NCBI GenBank assembly: GCA_011799875.1
Contig: CM022299.1
Coordinates: forward strand, 29,911,996 to 29,975,995
Direction: 5' to 3'
DNA from: Thinopyrum elongatum
Taxonomy: Eukaryota > Streptophyta > Magnoliopsida > Poales > Poaceae
DNA length: 64,000 bases
Both the position numbers and the translations under genes were made by a program. Of this stretch, positions 1 through 10,841 are shown one piece after another. Below the pieces are notes generated by a model. It was not told the origin of the DNA and made no database searches. It was given only the letters and a program-made list of their open reading frames with translations. Every line of letters starts with the position of its first letter. Positions within the stretch are counted from its first letter, which is position 1.

Positions 1-88
1 ACAGTAAAAGCTTGCGGCAAGGGCAAGTGCACGTCAGTGATCTGTGCATTAGGCAGGGGCAATTGCAGCAATGCTCCTCCTGCACTGG
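1..88 (-). mobile_element. Left flank: piece of the outer Athila-like element
   Basis: This stretch ends in ACTGG at 84-88. The same five bases reappear at 19893-19897 directly after element A, so 1-88 and 19898 onward were contiguous before A inserted. It is therefore assigned to the same minus-strand Athila-like element as 19898-25741. No protein domain can be recognised in 88 bases; the assignment is by continuity only. Confidence 0.6.
84..88. repeat. Target-site duplication of element A (left copy)
   Basis: ACTGG here and at 19893-19897 flank element A exactly at its TG...CA ends. A 5-bp duplication is the expected product of a Ty3/gypsy integrase. Confidence 0.9.
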
Positions 89-404
89 TGAGGGAGTCCT
101 GGATTAAGGGGCCCTTGGGGTGTCGACCTATTGTGTATGGGCCGGACTGATGAGCCAATATGGGCCCGTGCTAGAATGTGGATCCATGGCCGAATAGGAA
201 ATCTTCGGAGTTGTGGTGTGCTCATCAAGCCAGGATTAGGCAGGATCTTTCTTTTCCTGTAACCGATCGTCTGTAACCCTAACCCTACTGGTGTCTATAT
301 AAACCAAGGGGTTTTAGTCTTTAGGGATAGAGCAACATCCATTACCCCATCAACCTAGGGTTTAGCTTGCCTGATCTCGAGGTAGATCGACTCTGTAACC
401 ATAT
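89..404 (+). repeat. Element A 5' LTR, left part
   Basis: Begins with TG and matches 19420-19735 with about 18 substitutions and no indels. A TATA box (TATATAA, 296-302) sits just after a telomere-like CCCTAACCCTA motif. The LTR is interrupted after 404 by element B. Confidence 0.92.
400..404. repeat. Target-site duplication of element B (left copy)
   Basis: CATAT here and at 10634-10638 flank element B. The uninterrupted 3' LTR of A contains the site only once (around 19731-19735), which proves the insertion point. Confidence 0.92.
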
Positions 405-858
405 TGAGGGAGTCATGGACTAGGGGGTCCTTGGGGCAACGGCCCATTGGACTTGGGCTGGACTGGTGGAGCCAAATAATGGCAGGAGATCTACGAAGCC
501 GTGGTGTGCCCTCCAAGTCAAGAAGGCGCAGGATCTCTTTAAACCCTTATTATAATCTATCTTTGGTAACCCTAACCCTACCGGTGTCTATATAAACCGA
601 GGGTTTTTAGTCTTTAGGTCTAGAGCTATATTCATCACCTCATCGCCTTAGGGTTTAGCTCATACGGATCTCGAGGTAGATCTACTCTGTAAACCACATC
701 ATACATCCAATACAAATCAAGCAGGACGTAGGGTTTTACCTCTTCGAGAGGGCCCGAACATGGGTAAACACTGTGTTCGTCGTCCCTTATTCCCCATTAA
801 TCCTAGATCCACAGCTCGGGACCCCCTACCCCGAGGTCTGCCGGTTTTGACACCGACA
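405..858 (+). repeat. Element B 5' LTR
   Basis: TG...CA ends. TATA box TATATAA at 589-595, preceded by a CCCTAACCCTA motif. The internal region begins at 859 with TTGGTGCTTTCATTGAGAG, the same sequence found after A's 5' LTR (10796), which is the expected primer-binding position although the matching tRNA was not identified. Confidence 0.93.
589..595 (+). promoter_or_regulatory. LTR TATA box (element B)
   Basis: TATATAA within the context GTGTCTATATAAACC. The same context recurs in all four LTRs of A and B (for example 296-302), which supports a conserved LTR promoter driving the sense transcript. Confidence 0.65.
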
Positions 859-905
859 TTGGTGCTTTCATTGAGAGTTCCGTTGTTGGATCGCCAGAAG
901 AATCG

Positions 906-2078
906 ATGGCTCAACCGGTCGGTGGAGACCAAGCTCGCGCCGAGGGCTTTTCCACCCCCGGTCATCTCTTCATCTTCGGCGGCGTGTTAGTGTGCGCCGA
1001 TCCCACAAGTCGCCTCGACCAGATCGAACACTTCACCCCTGTTAAAGGGCTCATTGGTTCAGGGGCATCGACCCCAGGACCAGCAGACTCACAAAAATCT
1101 GGTATCTCTCAGAGTCCGCCCCTGAAGCCCGACTCCGACAGACCACCCACAAGATCTCCCGCCGACTCGCCGGAGTGTCCGGCACCCCCACGTGGCCAGC
1201 CGGCAGACCACTTGTCAAGTCTTTTCCGTGCAATGGGAATCTCTATTATCAGACCCACGGCCTACGATCGGATCGGGCTTAAACCCGACGACCGAGAAAT
1301 CAACACCCATCCGGTCATGCACCTCGTCGCCACGGTCGAAGAGGCCCAGGAGGGGCTACAGCCCTGCAAACTAAGAACGGTGTACACTCGAATCTCCAGC
1401 TCAGAGTCCGACACCAGCTTGGATGTACGTCCAGACTCCAGCCCCAATGCTAGATCCGGCCTCGAGCCGATCCAGCCGCACACTAGTCCGGATCCGAGCC
1501 CTGCACGACCGAAACCAGACATGACTCAACAACCCATCAAGGATAGTCCGGGTCCGCGGCAGGAGGGAATTCTCAAAATTTTCCCACCCACTCACCACAC
1601 GGAATACTCGCCGGATTCAGGAAACCCAGACATATGGGACCTCATGTACCTCAAACAGCTGCCAAACTAGACAATCCACCATTATTGGGCAAGATTTCTC
1701 CTGGTAAAGAATAGGATGGCACCTTGCTGTGACAAAGAAATAATTAAAGCCTTCCAGTTTAACTGCAGGGACGAGGGCCTCTTAAACGCCCTCGCACGTC
1801 GCTGAATTCAAAGCTTCACCGAACTATCAGACATGGTACGCAAATATTGCGCCATGGAGAACACGTGGAGGGCGCAATAGATGAACTTGGGGCCGCTGCC
1901 CGCCGCGCAACGCGGGAGGTCTCGTACCAAATGATCTTACGCATATCGTTCACCAGAGCGCGAGCCTAACGAAAGGAAAACTAAGCCCAGATCAGTGTTG
2001 GACGAGTTGCTGGATAAACCATGCCCAATACACTCGGTCCTGCTAGACGAACCCAACGCACAGACTTCGAGCCTGTTG
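906..2078 (+). pseudogene. Element B gag, degraded
   Basis: The first part (906-1670) is open and reads as a Pro/Ser/Asp-rich N-terminal gag region. It aligns in character with the start of A's gag (both begin Met-Ala and keep a LDQI motif). A second segment in another frame from 1717 contains the phrase EGLLNALARR followed by a stop and then MVRKYCAMENTWR, typical of the C-terminal capsid half of plant gypsy gag. Around 2000-2078 a zinc-knuckle-like CPIH ... CW motif can be followed across a frame change. Much of the central capsid domain seen in A (12741-13048) is missing, so an internal deletion is likely. Gag would form the virus-like particle and bind the RNA. Confidence 0.75.
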
Positions 2079-2079
2079 G

Positions 2080-2817
2080 GTGGTAAGACAAGTAGCCAAA
2101 CATGGCGAGTCAATCTTGGGCCTTACACCTCCATATAAACAGCTTGCAGCTTCACCACAGGACCATAACGTCCTTACGGTCTACGAGAAGTTCGCCTCAA
2201 ACAATAAGAGGAAAAGGGCTCTTCGAGAGCTCAACCAGGTATATCAAGTGACGGCCGCACAGCCATGGGCAACCACTCCTATCACCTTCAATGAAAAGGA
2301 CGAGCCAAGCCCCCGTATCAGCCACGCACCAGCCGCACTAGTTCTCGACCCCATCGTCGATGGTTTTCGGCTAACTAAAGTGTTGATGGACGGAGGCAGT
2401 GGCCTCAACCTCATTTATGAGGATATGCTCGACAAGATGCAGTTCAACAGGTCTCGCATTGAACACAGTCATACCACATTCCGAGGTATAATACCCGATA
2501 GGGAGGCACACTGCTCGGGACGCATAACCCTGGACATTGTGTTCGGCACACCCGATAACTACAGATCCGAGCCGTTGCTATTTCACATTGTGCCCTTCCG
2601 TAGCGGATACCACGCCCTTCTAGGGCGTGAGGCATTCTTAAGATTTCAGGCCATACCACATTACGGGTATATGAAACTCAAAATGCTAGGGCCCAACGGG
2701 GTAATCTCACTTAAAAGCGACCCAAGCAAAGCCTTGCGAGCCGAGAATAAAACGGCATCCCTCGCCCTAGAGGCACTATCTGAAGCCCTCGCGGCCGAAG
2801 AGTTAACAGCGTTATGA
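2080..2817 (+). pseudogene. Element B aspartic protease (retropepsin) region
   Basis: A 245-codon open stretch. The active-site motif VLMDGGSGLNLIY lies at about residues 101-113. The flanking text (ALVLDPIVDG before, GYHALLGREAFLRF after) is the usual retropepsin fold of plant gypsy polyproteins, which cleaves gag and pol. The ATG at 2080 is not a genuine start; the segment is an internal part of the polyprotein joined to gag through the knuckle-to-protease linker. The equivalent segment in A is at 13451-14350. Confidence 0.85.
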
Positions 2818-2838
2818 ACTACAGTCGACAAGGATGAT

Positions 2839-4976
2839 GTGGTCCTCAGTAAAAGGCAAAAATCCACATCATTCAAGCCAGCAGATGAAATAGTAAAATT
2901 TCAAGTGCACCCAACAGATCCCAATAAGACGGCATCCATAGGAGCACAGCTTGACCCCGCAGTCGACGAGGCATTAAGGACATTCCTGTGGGAAAATTGG
3001 GACATATTCGCCTGGCACCCCTCGGACATGCAGGGAATCCCACGCAGGAAAGCAGAGCACGGCCTCAACATTCTAAAAGGCTTTAAGCCAGTGAAACAGA
3101 CTCTATGCCGATTCTCCGAACCCAAACGACAAGCCATGGGTGAAGAACTCGCAAAATTACTGGAGGCCAGATTCATCCGCGAGATCAAGCATCCCGAGTG
3201 GTTAGCAAACCTGGTAATGGTACCAAAGAAGGATAAGTCCTGGCGGCTCTGTGTCAATTTTAAAGACCTTAACATGGCCTGCCCTAAGGATCCTTTCCCC
3301 CTGCCACGGATAGACCAGATCATCGACGCCACCGCAGACACGACTCACTATGTTTCCTTGACGCGTACTCTGGATACCACCAGATCAAGATGAAAGAGTC
3401 CGACTAGGCAGCAACCGCGTTCATTACCCCTTATGGGCCCTTCTGCTTCAACACCATGCCGTTCGGTTTGAAAAACACAGCAGCCACATACCAACGCATG
3501 ATCCAAGCATGCCTCAAAAACCAAATTGGCAAAACGGTCGAGGCATATGTGGACGATGTGGTTGTCAAAACCAAACACATAGACCAACTGGTAGATGACC
3601 TACGCTAAACCTTTGACAACTTGCGAGCATATGACATACGACTCAACCCAGAAAAATGTACCTTCGGGGTCCCTGCCTGAAAGCTGCTTGGATTCATCGT
3701 TTCCCATAGAGGAATCGAGGCCAATCCGGCCAAATTTAGAGTACTATCTCAGCTCGCAATACCAACACTCAAGCATGTTCAGAAGCTGGTAGGATGCGTG
3801 GCAGCCTTGAGCCGCTTCATATCTCGCCTCGGAGAAAAAGCATTGCCACTCTACAAGCTGCTCAAAAAGACCAAGAACTTCCAATGGATAGACGAAGCAA
3901 CTGCGGCGCTCGAGGAGATTAAAACACTTCTAGCTGGGAACCCTATCCTGACCGCACCCGGTATCGGCGATCCCATGTTGCTATATGTTTCAGCCACCAA
4001 TCAGGTGGTCAGCGCGGTGCTTGTGGTGGAATGGGAATCTGAGGGCCACAAATTTCAAGTCCAGAATCCGGTCTATTATGTGTCTGAGGTGTTAACGCCA
4101 TGCAAGTCACGATACCCGCACTATCAAAAGATAGCTTACACGGTCTTTATGGTGTCCCGAAAGCTCCAACACTACTTTCAAGAGTGTTCGGTCACAGTGG
4201 CATCGGAGGTCCCCTTGAATGATATAATCAATAACAGAGACGCCATGGGCCGCATCGCCAAATGGGCCATCGAGCTCCTCCCCTTCGAGATAACGTACAA
4301 ACCACGCCGAGCCATTAAATCTCAGGTGCTGGCCGATTTCATAGCCGAACGGACCGAAGCCGAACTACCCCGGGAGTACAGTGCATATTCACACTGGACA
4401 ATGTATTTCGACTGCTCAAAGATGTTAGCCGGACTAGGGGCTGGGGTCATCCTAATTTCCCCCATAGGCGACACTATTTGGTACGTCCTACAAATAATGT
4501 ACACGGACTCCAACAACGCAGCCGAGTACGAAGCACTACTACATGGTCTTCGTATGGCCACAACAATGGGAGTGCAGCGCCTTGAGGTAAGGGGAGATTC
4601 AAACCTAGCGATCTCTCAAGTCAACGGCAAATTCGACGCCAAGGACCCCAAGATGGCGGCATACAGAAAAGCAGTCCTCCGGATATCGGCCCGATTCGAG
4701 GGCCTAGAATTTCACCATGTCACTAGCGACAGCAATCAAGCAGCTGACGTCCTCGCCCGCATGGGCGCCAAGTGCGACCCGGTTCCTAAAAACACATTCC
4801 TTGAGCGGCTCTTTAAGCCCTTCATGGTGTGGCAGAACGATGTTACCGGTGCACCAACCAATGAGCCCGCTAACAACGTCTCGCTGCAAAACGAACCAGA
4901 CAACCACATCATCGGCGGCTCCACATTCGAGGAAACACCCTCCGCCCATGAAGTCATGGCCGCAATCCCAACCTAG
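2839..4976 (+). pseudogene. Element B reverse transcriptase and RNase H
   Basis: The RT begins around 2980 with NWDIFAWHPSDM and PVKQTLCRF, followed by VPKKDKSWRLCVNFKDLN and the palm motif YVDDVVVK (about 3547-3570). After 3370 a frame change and in-frame stops near 3406, 3606 and 3680 break the RT. From 3798 it is open again: the connection, LLYVSATNQVVSAVLV, then RNase H with catalytic-type residues in MYFDCSKM (the usual Gly after Asp is Cys here), NNAAEYEALLHGL, RGDSNLAI and NQAADVLAR. The function was synthesis of element cDNA. The D-E-D-D set is present, but the RT lesions rule out activity. Confidence 0.9.
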
Positions 4977-6205
4977 ATGGAACACCTGCTAGCCTATCTC
5001 ACACAACATCAGCTTCCAGAGGATCAAACCAAAGCACGACATATAGTTCGGCGCTCTAAAGCATACAAGGTCCATGAAGGCAAACTCTATAAGAAGAGTA
5101 CCACAGGAGTCTTGCAAAGGTGCTGCTCCGAAGAAGAGGGGCAGCAGCTTTTGGTAGAGATACACGCAGGCATGGGCGGACACCACGCGGCGGCTCGGGC
5201 TTTGGTCAACAAGGCTTTCCGAGCAGGTTCCTTCTGGCCTACCGCCCGTGAGGATGCCCAGACATTAGTCCAGCATTGCGTCGAATGCAAGCTGTTCGCA
5301 AATCAAAGCCACATGCCCCCCACAGCCCTTCGGACGATACCGATAACATGGCCTTTCATGGTCTGGGGCCTCGACATGGTCGGGCCACTCAAAGGGGGGA
5401 CAAACAAAAAGAAGTACCTATTGGTCATGGTCGATAAATTCACCAAGTGGATTGAGGCAAGGCCCTTCACTTCGGCAGAATCCGGACCAGTCGTCGACTT
5501 CTTATCAGACGTCGTACACCGTTATGGTGTCCCCCATAGCATAATTACCGATAATGGTACCAACTTCACCGCCCAGGAAGTCAAAGACTGGTGCGGCAAA
5601 ATGGGCATTAAGCTCGATTATGCCTCGGTGTACCACCCACAGACCAACGGACAGGTCGAACGAGCCAACGGACTAATTATGAGCGGCATTAAGCCTCGCC
5701 TAGTTCGATCCCTTGAACAATCAGACTTCCATTGGGTCGAGGAACTCGATTCTGTACTATGGGGGCTGTGCACTACTCCTAATCAGTCAACTGGATACAC
5801 ACCATTTTTTATGGTATACGGTGCGGAAGCAATTCTCCCATGCGACCTTATCCATGACGCGCCTAGAGTGCGCATGTACGAAGAAAAGGAGGCCGAGCTT
5901 GATCGGCAGGTTGATCTGGATGCTCTGGAAGAAGAACGGGACATAGCTCGAGCTTGGTCCGCATTCTATCAGTAGCAAGCACGACGTTACCACAACCGTG
6001 AAGTCCGGGCGAAGACATATAACATGGGAAACCTCGCCCTCTGACTCCCCGAGAAACAGAAGAATAAACTATCACCTAAATGGGAGGGGCCGTACATCAT
6101 CGATGAAGTACTCATAGCAGGAGCATATCGTCTTCGCCGCCCGTCCAATGACGGTCTGGAGCCGAATCCATGGAACGCAGCAAGGCTGTGGCGTTTCTAC
6201 GCCTG
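4977..6205 (+). pseudogene. Element B integrase
   Basis: A zinc-binding-type region (GGHHAAARAL ... HCVECKLF) leads to the DDE catalytic core: GLDMVGPL, then SIITDNGTNF and GQVERANG. The conserved QTNG stretch and the GLD-type C-terminal part follow. An in-frame TAG at 5973-5975 and another lesion near 6042 interrupt the C-terminal domain, which otherwise runs to LWRFYA followed by TGA at about 6205. No chromodomain is seen. The enzyme inserted element cDNA with a 5-bp duplication, consistent with the TSDs found for A and B. Confidence 0.9.
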
Positions 6206-7010
6206 AGCTCGACATCCATCTCCACCTTTTCTTTCTTTTATTTTCCCTTTTTCTCTCTTTTCGACATGCTGCTAGTTCGGCTAAACCGAACCATACCAAG
6301 CTCGTTTTATATACATCACCGAATGTAACACCCATCTGTGCATGGGGGCTCCCTTAGAAGAGCCGAATAAATGTATAAATCGCATTCGTACGGATTGCGT
6401 CATTCTCACACATGTCAAGCCAACATATGAACTTGTTTGACTTAAGATCTTTGCCAAGCTGGGTTGCCTGGCTCCTGAGCTTACCCCTACGTTCCCGATT
6501 GTCCGTCTAGGGCGTAAAGGGAACACCTCTACGATTGTTATGACCGGGTCATCCGGGACCGTACCTCACACGGGTGAAGCCGAAAGCTAGAGTTTTTACA
6601 GAATACAACAAGTCGGCCTAAGGGAAGTGAATATAGCCTTGAGCTTACTACCAGGGTTCTTTTTTAAAGCCATTGGTGTCCGTTGACACTACGTATCCGG
6701 ATTATAATTTCACCTGATGAAAGGAACTCTTGGAGGAACTATTTTCATAGGAAGATGTTTCTTATGTTAAACAGTAATATAACATCGCTCTCTGCATATG
6801 TTTCGTCTATTTAAACCAGAGGGCCGGATTGCCTGGTTCCCAAATAGTTGCCTTGTTTCCCATGGCACATAGTACGGAACACTCCCCGATCTCTGATCGG
6901 AGAGGCAGAAGCCGATGGCCGGTTAAGACAACATTCTTTCAAAAGTAACAATAAGAACGCGGATTGAGCACGGTCAACGTAAAGTACATAGATACATAGA
7001 ATTGACAAGT
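6206..7010. other. Element B spacer between pol and the antisense gene
   Basis: No supported coding sequence. It should hold the 3' untranslated regions of two convergent transcripts: sense pol from the left and the antisense gene from the right. Parts resemble A's spacer at 14680-15600, for example the recurring TGCCTGGCTCCTG-type phrase at about 6465 and its counterpart near 15030. Confidence 0.6.
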
Positions 7011-10000
7011 TTACTCATTCTCGACATTGTCTATCAATTGTTCTAAAGCACAATCCTTTTGAGAATAGCGAGCAGCTGGCATCACCTCATCGTACACCAA
7101 GCTCAGTGGTATCTCTTGGCCGTCAGGACCCACGGGACCAACCCGGGCCATATACACCGGGTCTAGCTTGGTGAAACGGGTGTTTACCATAGCCCACGCC
7201 TCGCGTGCTCCTTCTCGACAGGCCGAGATCTTCCATAATTCGAACCTTCGCCGAGCCCCTTTAAAGCGACTGGCCAGTTCAGCCATACTTTTTGGCGGCG
7301 CATCTGACGGCCATAATGACTTTGCCATGCTCTTCATGGCCTTCCGGGCCCTTTCATAGGTCTTCGATAGCTCCTTCAAAAGGTTCCCGCCATAGGCGTT
7401 GACTTCTTCCTCGGGCCGCCCAGTCAGGAGACCTATCAAGCAGGTGTTGCATATCGTCATTATAACGACAACAACATTGGACTACCATACCGGTCAGAGC
7501 AGTGCTTACCAAATATGCCACCTTTTAGCTTTTGGTTCTTCTCCAAGGCTTGCGCCAGCTGGGTTCTTAAGCTTTCAATTTCCTCGGTTTTTCGCCGGTT
7601 CTCTTCCTTGAGCTCATTTTTCTCCTCCTGACTTCGCGTCAGCACCCGTTTGCCAGCCTCTAGCTCCCTCCGCAGCTCACTTGCAGCTCTCGCGGCTATA
7701 CGGAGAAAACGATGTTAATGAATAAAATACAACATATAATTACGCAACAAGTCTTTTCTACTTACCGTACAATTCGCTGCTGGCTTTTCGAGCCGCATCT
7801 AGTTCGGCCTTGGTTTCGGCCAACTGTGTCCGACTCACTTCAAGATCCTCGGACAACTTTTCGTTCTGCTCTCTTGAGGCCTACAAAAATAATATCATTA
7901 GAGACCCTTAACTCGGCCGTCCCGCCCAAATTAAGGCTTGGGGGCTAGGTGGTTAGGGAACATGATCTGCTTTCAAGCTATATACCTGTACCTTGGCGGC
8001 AAAAAGACCGGCGATCCCTTCAAGACCTGTCCGGGCCGCTCCAAGGTATGCATCCACCAAATTAAAAGCACTAAATTCCTGTTCGGCAAAGGCAGTATGA
8101 CGTAACGTCTCCCTCCGGCGGCGATGATTCATTACGCTCTTGACTTCGGAGTTGGTGACTGAAACATCGTCGGAGTCCATTGGAGGCGCGCCGGCCGCTG
8201 TGTGTTTGGGGGAGGCTCGAACTTGTGCCGAAGTCTTGGGACCGGAGCTGCGATTCGGTGCACCCGGGGAATCTTCAAATTGGTGCAGAGGCATACGCCT
8301 TCTGCAAAATTGAGCAAGTTTTAGTAAAAGAGTGCTAAAATCAACCCTCGCTGCAATTCCGAAATACGTTACCGCTGGGCTGAGGGGGCAGGTGCTTCCG
8401 CTTCGGCGGAGGCTTTCCGCTTTGATCTCCCGTTAGGAGCCGAAGTTGGCGTGGTTCGCACTCCTCCCAAAATGGTCTTACGCGTAGTGCGGCGACCCTT
8501 GGGAGCAGAAGTCAGCACGTGGGGAATAGCGTGAGACGAGTGCCCTGTTCGAGTAAGGGTCTTCTTTTCACTTACTGTGGAAGAGGGAAGTGCCCGGGGT
8601 GGTCGGCCGTCACAGCAACTTTGACGCCGTCAAGGCTCTCCTGATAGAAAACCCGTCTTCAAAATCGATCGACGTCTCCGGGTCGTCATGATACCCCGGA
8701 TCGTCATCACGGGAATGATTCTTCGGTTGAGGAGGAGGGCAATTAATGGACGCAACCTGACGCCTCCAGCCCTGTTAAAATACAACTAGTCAGAGTTCAG
8801 GTGTAATCCGTGAGCTCAGGACAGTGGATCGTGGCTTACCTAGTCGGCCGGATTGTATCTGGAGCAGCCCTCCTGAATACTCATGCGAGCGAACTCTGCC
8901 TCCTCTCCCTTGAAGAGATCGGCCAATATTTTGGCCAAAGCCGCCTTGTTGTCTGGTCCTTGTCGTTGGTAACGGGTTACGTCGTTGGTCCCGTTATAGC
9001 ACCATAAAGGATGACCCCGCTGTTGGAGGGGTTGCACGCATCGGGTTATGGCGATGACCATTACTTTGACTATGGTCAGTTTACTACTAGCTAGCAGCCT
9101 GATCTGGGCCGACAGCACACGCACCTCTTCACTCTCCTGATGGGAAGGACCTTTGGGTCGCCAGTTGTACCGCTTTATAGGCAGGTCATTTGAATATTCG
9201 GGTAACCCTTGCCGAATTGGATCGGTAAGGGGAACATCTTCAATATAGAACCACTCTGAAGTCCATCCTTCGGGATCTTTCTGTGGGGTCCCGACTGGGT
9301 AACCTGTCCCAGCTATTCGCGATACTTCGGCGCCGCCTACCTCAAATATGGATCCCTCCCGAAGGTGAGGGACAAGACAGAAATACTTCCTCCACAAGTC
9401 AAAGTGGGGCTCACAGCTCAGAAATATCTCACACAATGCTACAAAGCCAGAAATATGCAATATGGACCCCGGGGTGAGGTTGTGGAGCTGGATCCCGTAG
9501 AACTCCAACAGGCCCCATAGAAAGGGGTGAATAGGAAAACCCAAACCTCTTAAAAGGAAGGGCACGAGACATACCCTCTCCTCCTTGCTTGGGGCGGGGT
9601 AGTTCTCAGCAAGGACGCAGTCATCAACGGAAATGAGACCGGCGCGAACTGAAACCAAATCAGCCAGAGGGAGGAAGCACTGTGTCTGCAAGCAACTCAA
9701 TTGGAGGTGCGAGACTGAACAGCTCGACCAATCGCCTGGGAGCGGGTCGTGAGGACGCGAGGATGAACCTGGGAGGTCGGCTATGGCGTTGGAGAATTTC
9801 TTTGGTGTCGTTCTTGGCGAAGGGGGGAGGTAACTGATCTCAGCGCCTTTTGGATCTATAAATAAGCGTCTTATTGTGAAGCCGAAAGGACGGGAGCGTG
9901 GAAGGATGGCGTTGAGCCATGCGCCCTCTAGAAAGGTGTGTGAAGCCCTTGCCCCGAGGAACGTCATTAAACTCTGGTGGTCCCACCTTGATCTCGAGAT

Positions 10001-10171
10001 GTCTTCGCATCCCAGAATCTTGAAACTGTCCGGACCCGAGTATATTAGAGCGGGTTCCGGATAGTGTTCGGTGAAATTGACGGCTTTAAATAGAATGAAG
10101 GAGTATAAGAACTCGTCTCGCAAGCCGATGATGTGAAGATTCCAGAGGACAATCCCCGGCATTGGGGGCAA
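7011..10171 (-). pseudogene. Element B antisense six-exon gene (gypsy-type putative transposon protein)
   Basis: Read on the minus strand, exons are 10171-8840, 8771-8373, 8301-7986, 7880-7766, 7695-7510 and 7432-7011, all joined by GT-AG introns of 68-105 bp. Exon 1 encodes the domain with FLLRGLGFPIHPF, GLLEFYGIQLHNLTP and SILHISGFVALCE, characteristic of the family Pfam calls Transposase_28 (putative gypsy type transposon). Exons 4-5 are a coiled-coil (QNEKLSEDLEVSRTQ, EEKNELKEENRRK). Exons 3-6 are open through all three splices in consistent phase. Lesions: a TAG at 8840-8842 at the very end of exon 1, a TGA at 8611-8613 in exon 2, and an uncertain N-terminus (the domain starts only around 9680). 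A has the same gene at 15608-18850. The molecular function is unknown; the family name does not prove transposase activity. Confidence 0.8.
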
Positions 10172-10184
10172 GTTCGGGGGCTAC

Positions 10185-10633
10185 TGAGGGAGTCATGGAC
10201 TAGGGGGTCCTCGGGGCAATGGCCCATTGGACTTGGGCCGGACTGGTGGAGCCGTATAATGGCAGGAGATCTACGAAGCCATGGTGTGCTAGCCAAGAAG
10301 GCGCAGGATCTCTTTAAACCCTTATTTTAATCTATCTTTGGTAACCCTAACCCTACCGGTGTCTATATAAACCGAGGGTTTTTAGTCTTTAGGGCTAGAG
10401 CTATATTCATCACCTCATTGCCTTAGGGTTTAGCTCATACGGATCTCAAGGTAGATCTACTCTGTAAACCACATCATACATCCAATACAAATCAAGCAGG
10501 ATGTAGGATTTTACCTCTTCGAGAGGGCCCAAACCTGGGTAAACATTGTGTTCGTCGTCCCTTGTTCCCCATCGATCCTAGATCCACAGCTCAAGACCCC
10601 CTACCCCGAGGTTTGCCGGTTTTGACACCGACA
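10185..10633 (+). repeat. Element B 3' LTR
   Basis: Same ends as 405-858, preceded by the G-rich polypurine-like AGTTCGGGGGCTAC immediately before TGAGGG. Followed by the CATAT target-site duplication at 10634-10638. Confidence 0.93.
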
Positions 10634-10638
10634 CATAT

Positions 10639-10795
10639 CATACATCAAATACAATCAAGCAGGACGTAGGGTTTTACCTCTTCGAGAGGGCCCGAACCTG
10701 GGTAAACACCATCTTCATCGTCCCTTGTTCCCCATCGATCCTAGATCCACAGCTCAGGACCCCCTACCCGAGACTCGTCGGTTTTGACACCGACA
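10639..10795 (+). repeat. Element A 5' LTR, right part
   Basis: Continues the LTR interrupted after 404 and matches 19736-19892 with about 12 substitutions. Ends GACACCGACA before the TTGGTGCTTTCATTGAGAG that starts the internal region. Confidence 0.92.
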
Positions 10796-10841
10796 TTGGT
10801 GCTTTCATTGAGAGTTCCGTTGTTGGGTCATCGAAGGATCG

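Larger units (their letters stand above)
405..10633 (+). mobile_element. Element B: Ty3/gypsy LTR retrotransposon nested in A
   Basis: Bounded by LTRs 405-858 (454 bp) and 10185-10633 (449 bp), both TGAGGGAGTC...GACACCGACA, with TSD CATAT. The LTRs differ at about 23 positions plus one short indel by eye (about 5%), slightly less than those of A, as required for the younger insertion. Internal order: gag, protease, RT-RNase H, integrase (all +), then an antisense spliced gene, then the 3' LTR. Protease-RT-RH-IN order identifies Ty3/gypsy. No chromodomain is visible after integrase. Several stops and frameshifts make it non-functional now. Confidence 0.94.

Noticed and set aside
6281..6526. 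Minus-strand ORFs in the spacer of element B as further exons of its antisense gene
   Set aside because: The antisense gene ends with a stop at 7011 at the same place as its counterpart in A, and no splice-consistent text continues beyond it.
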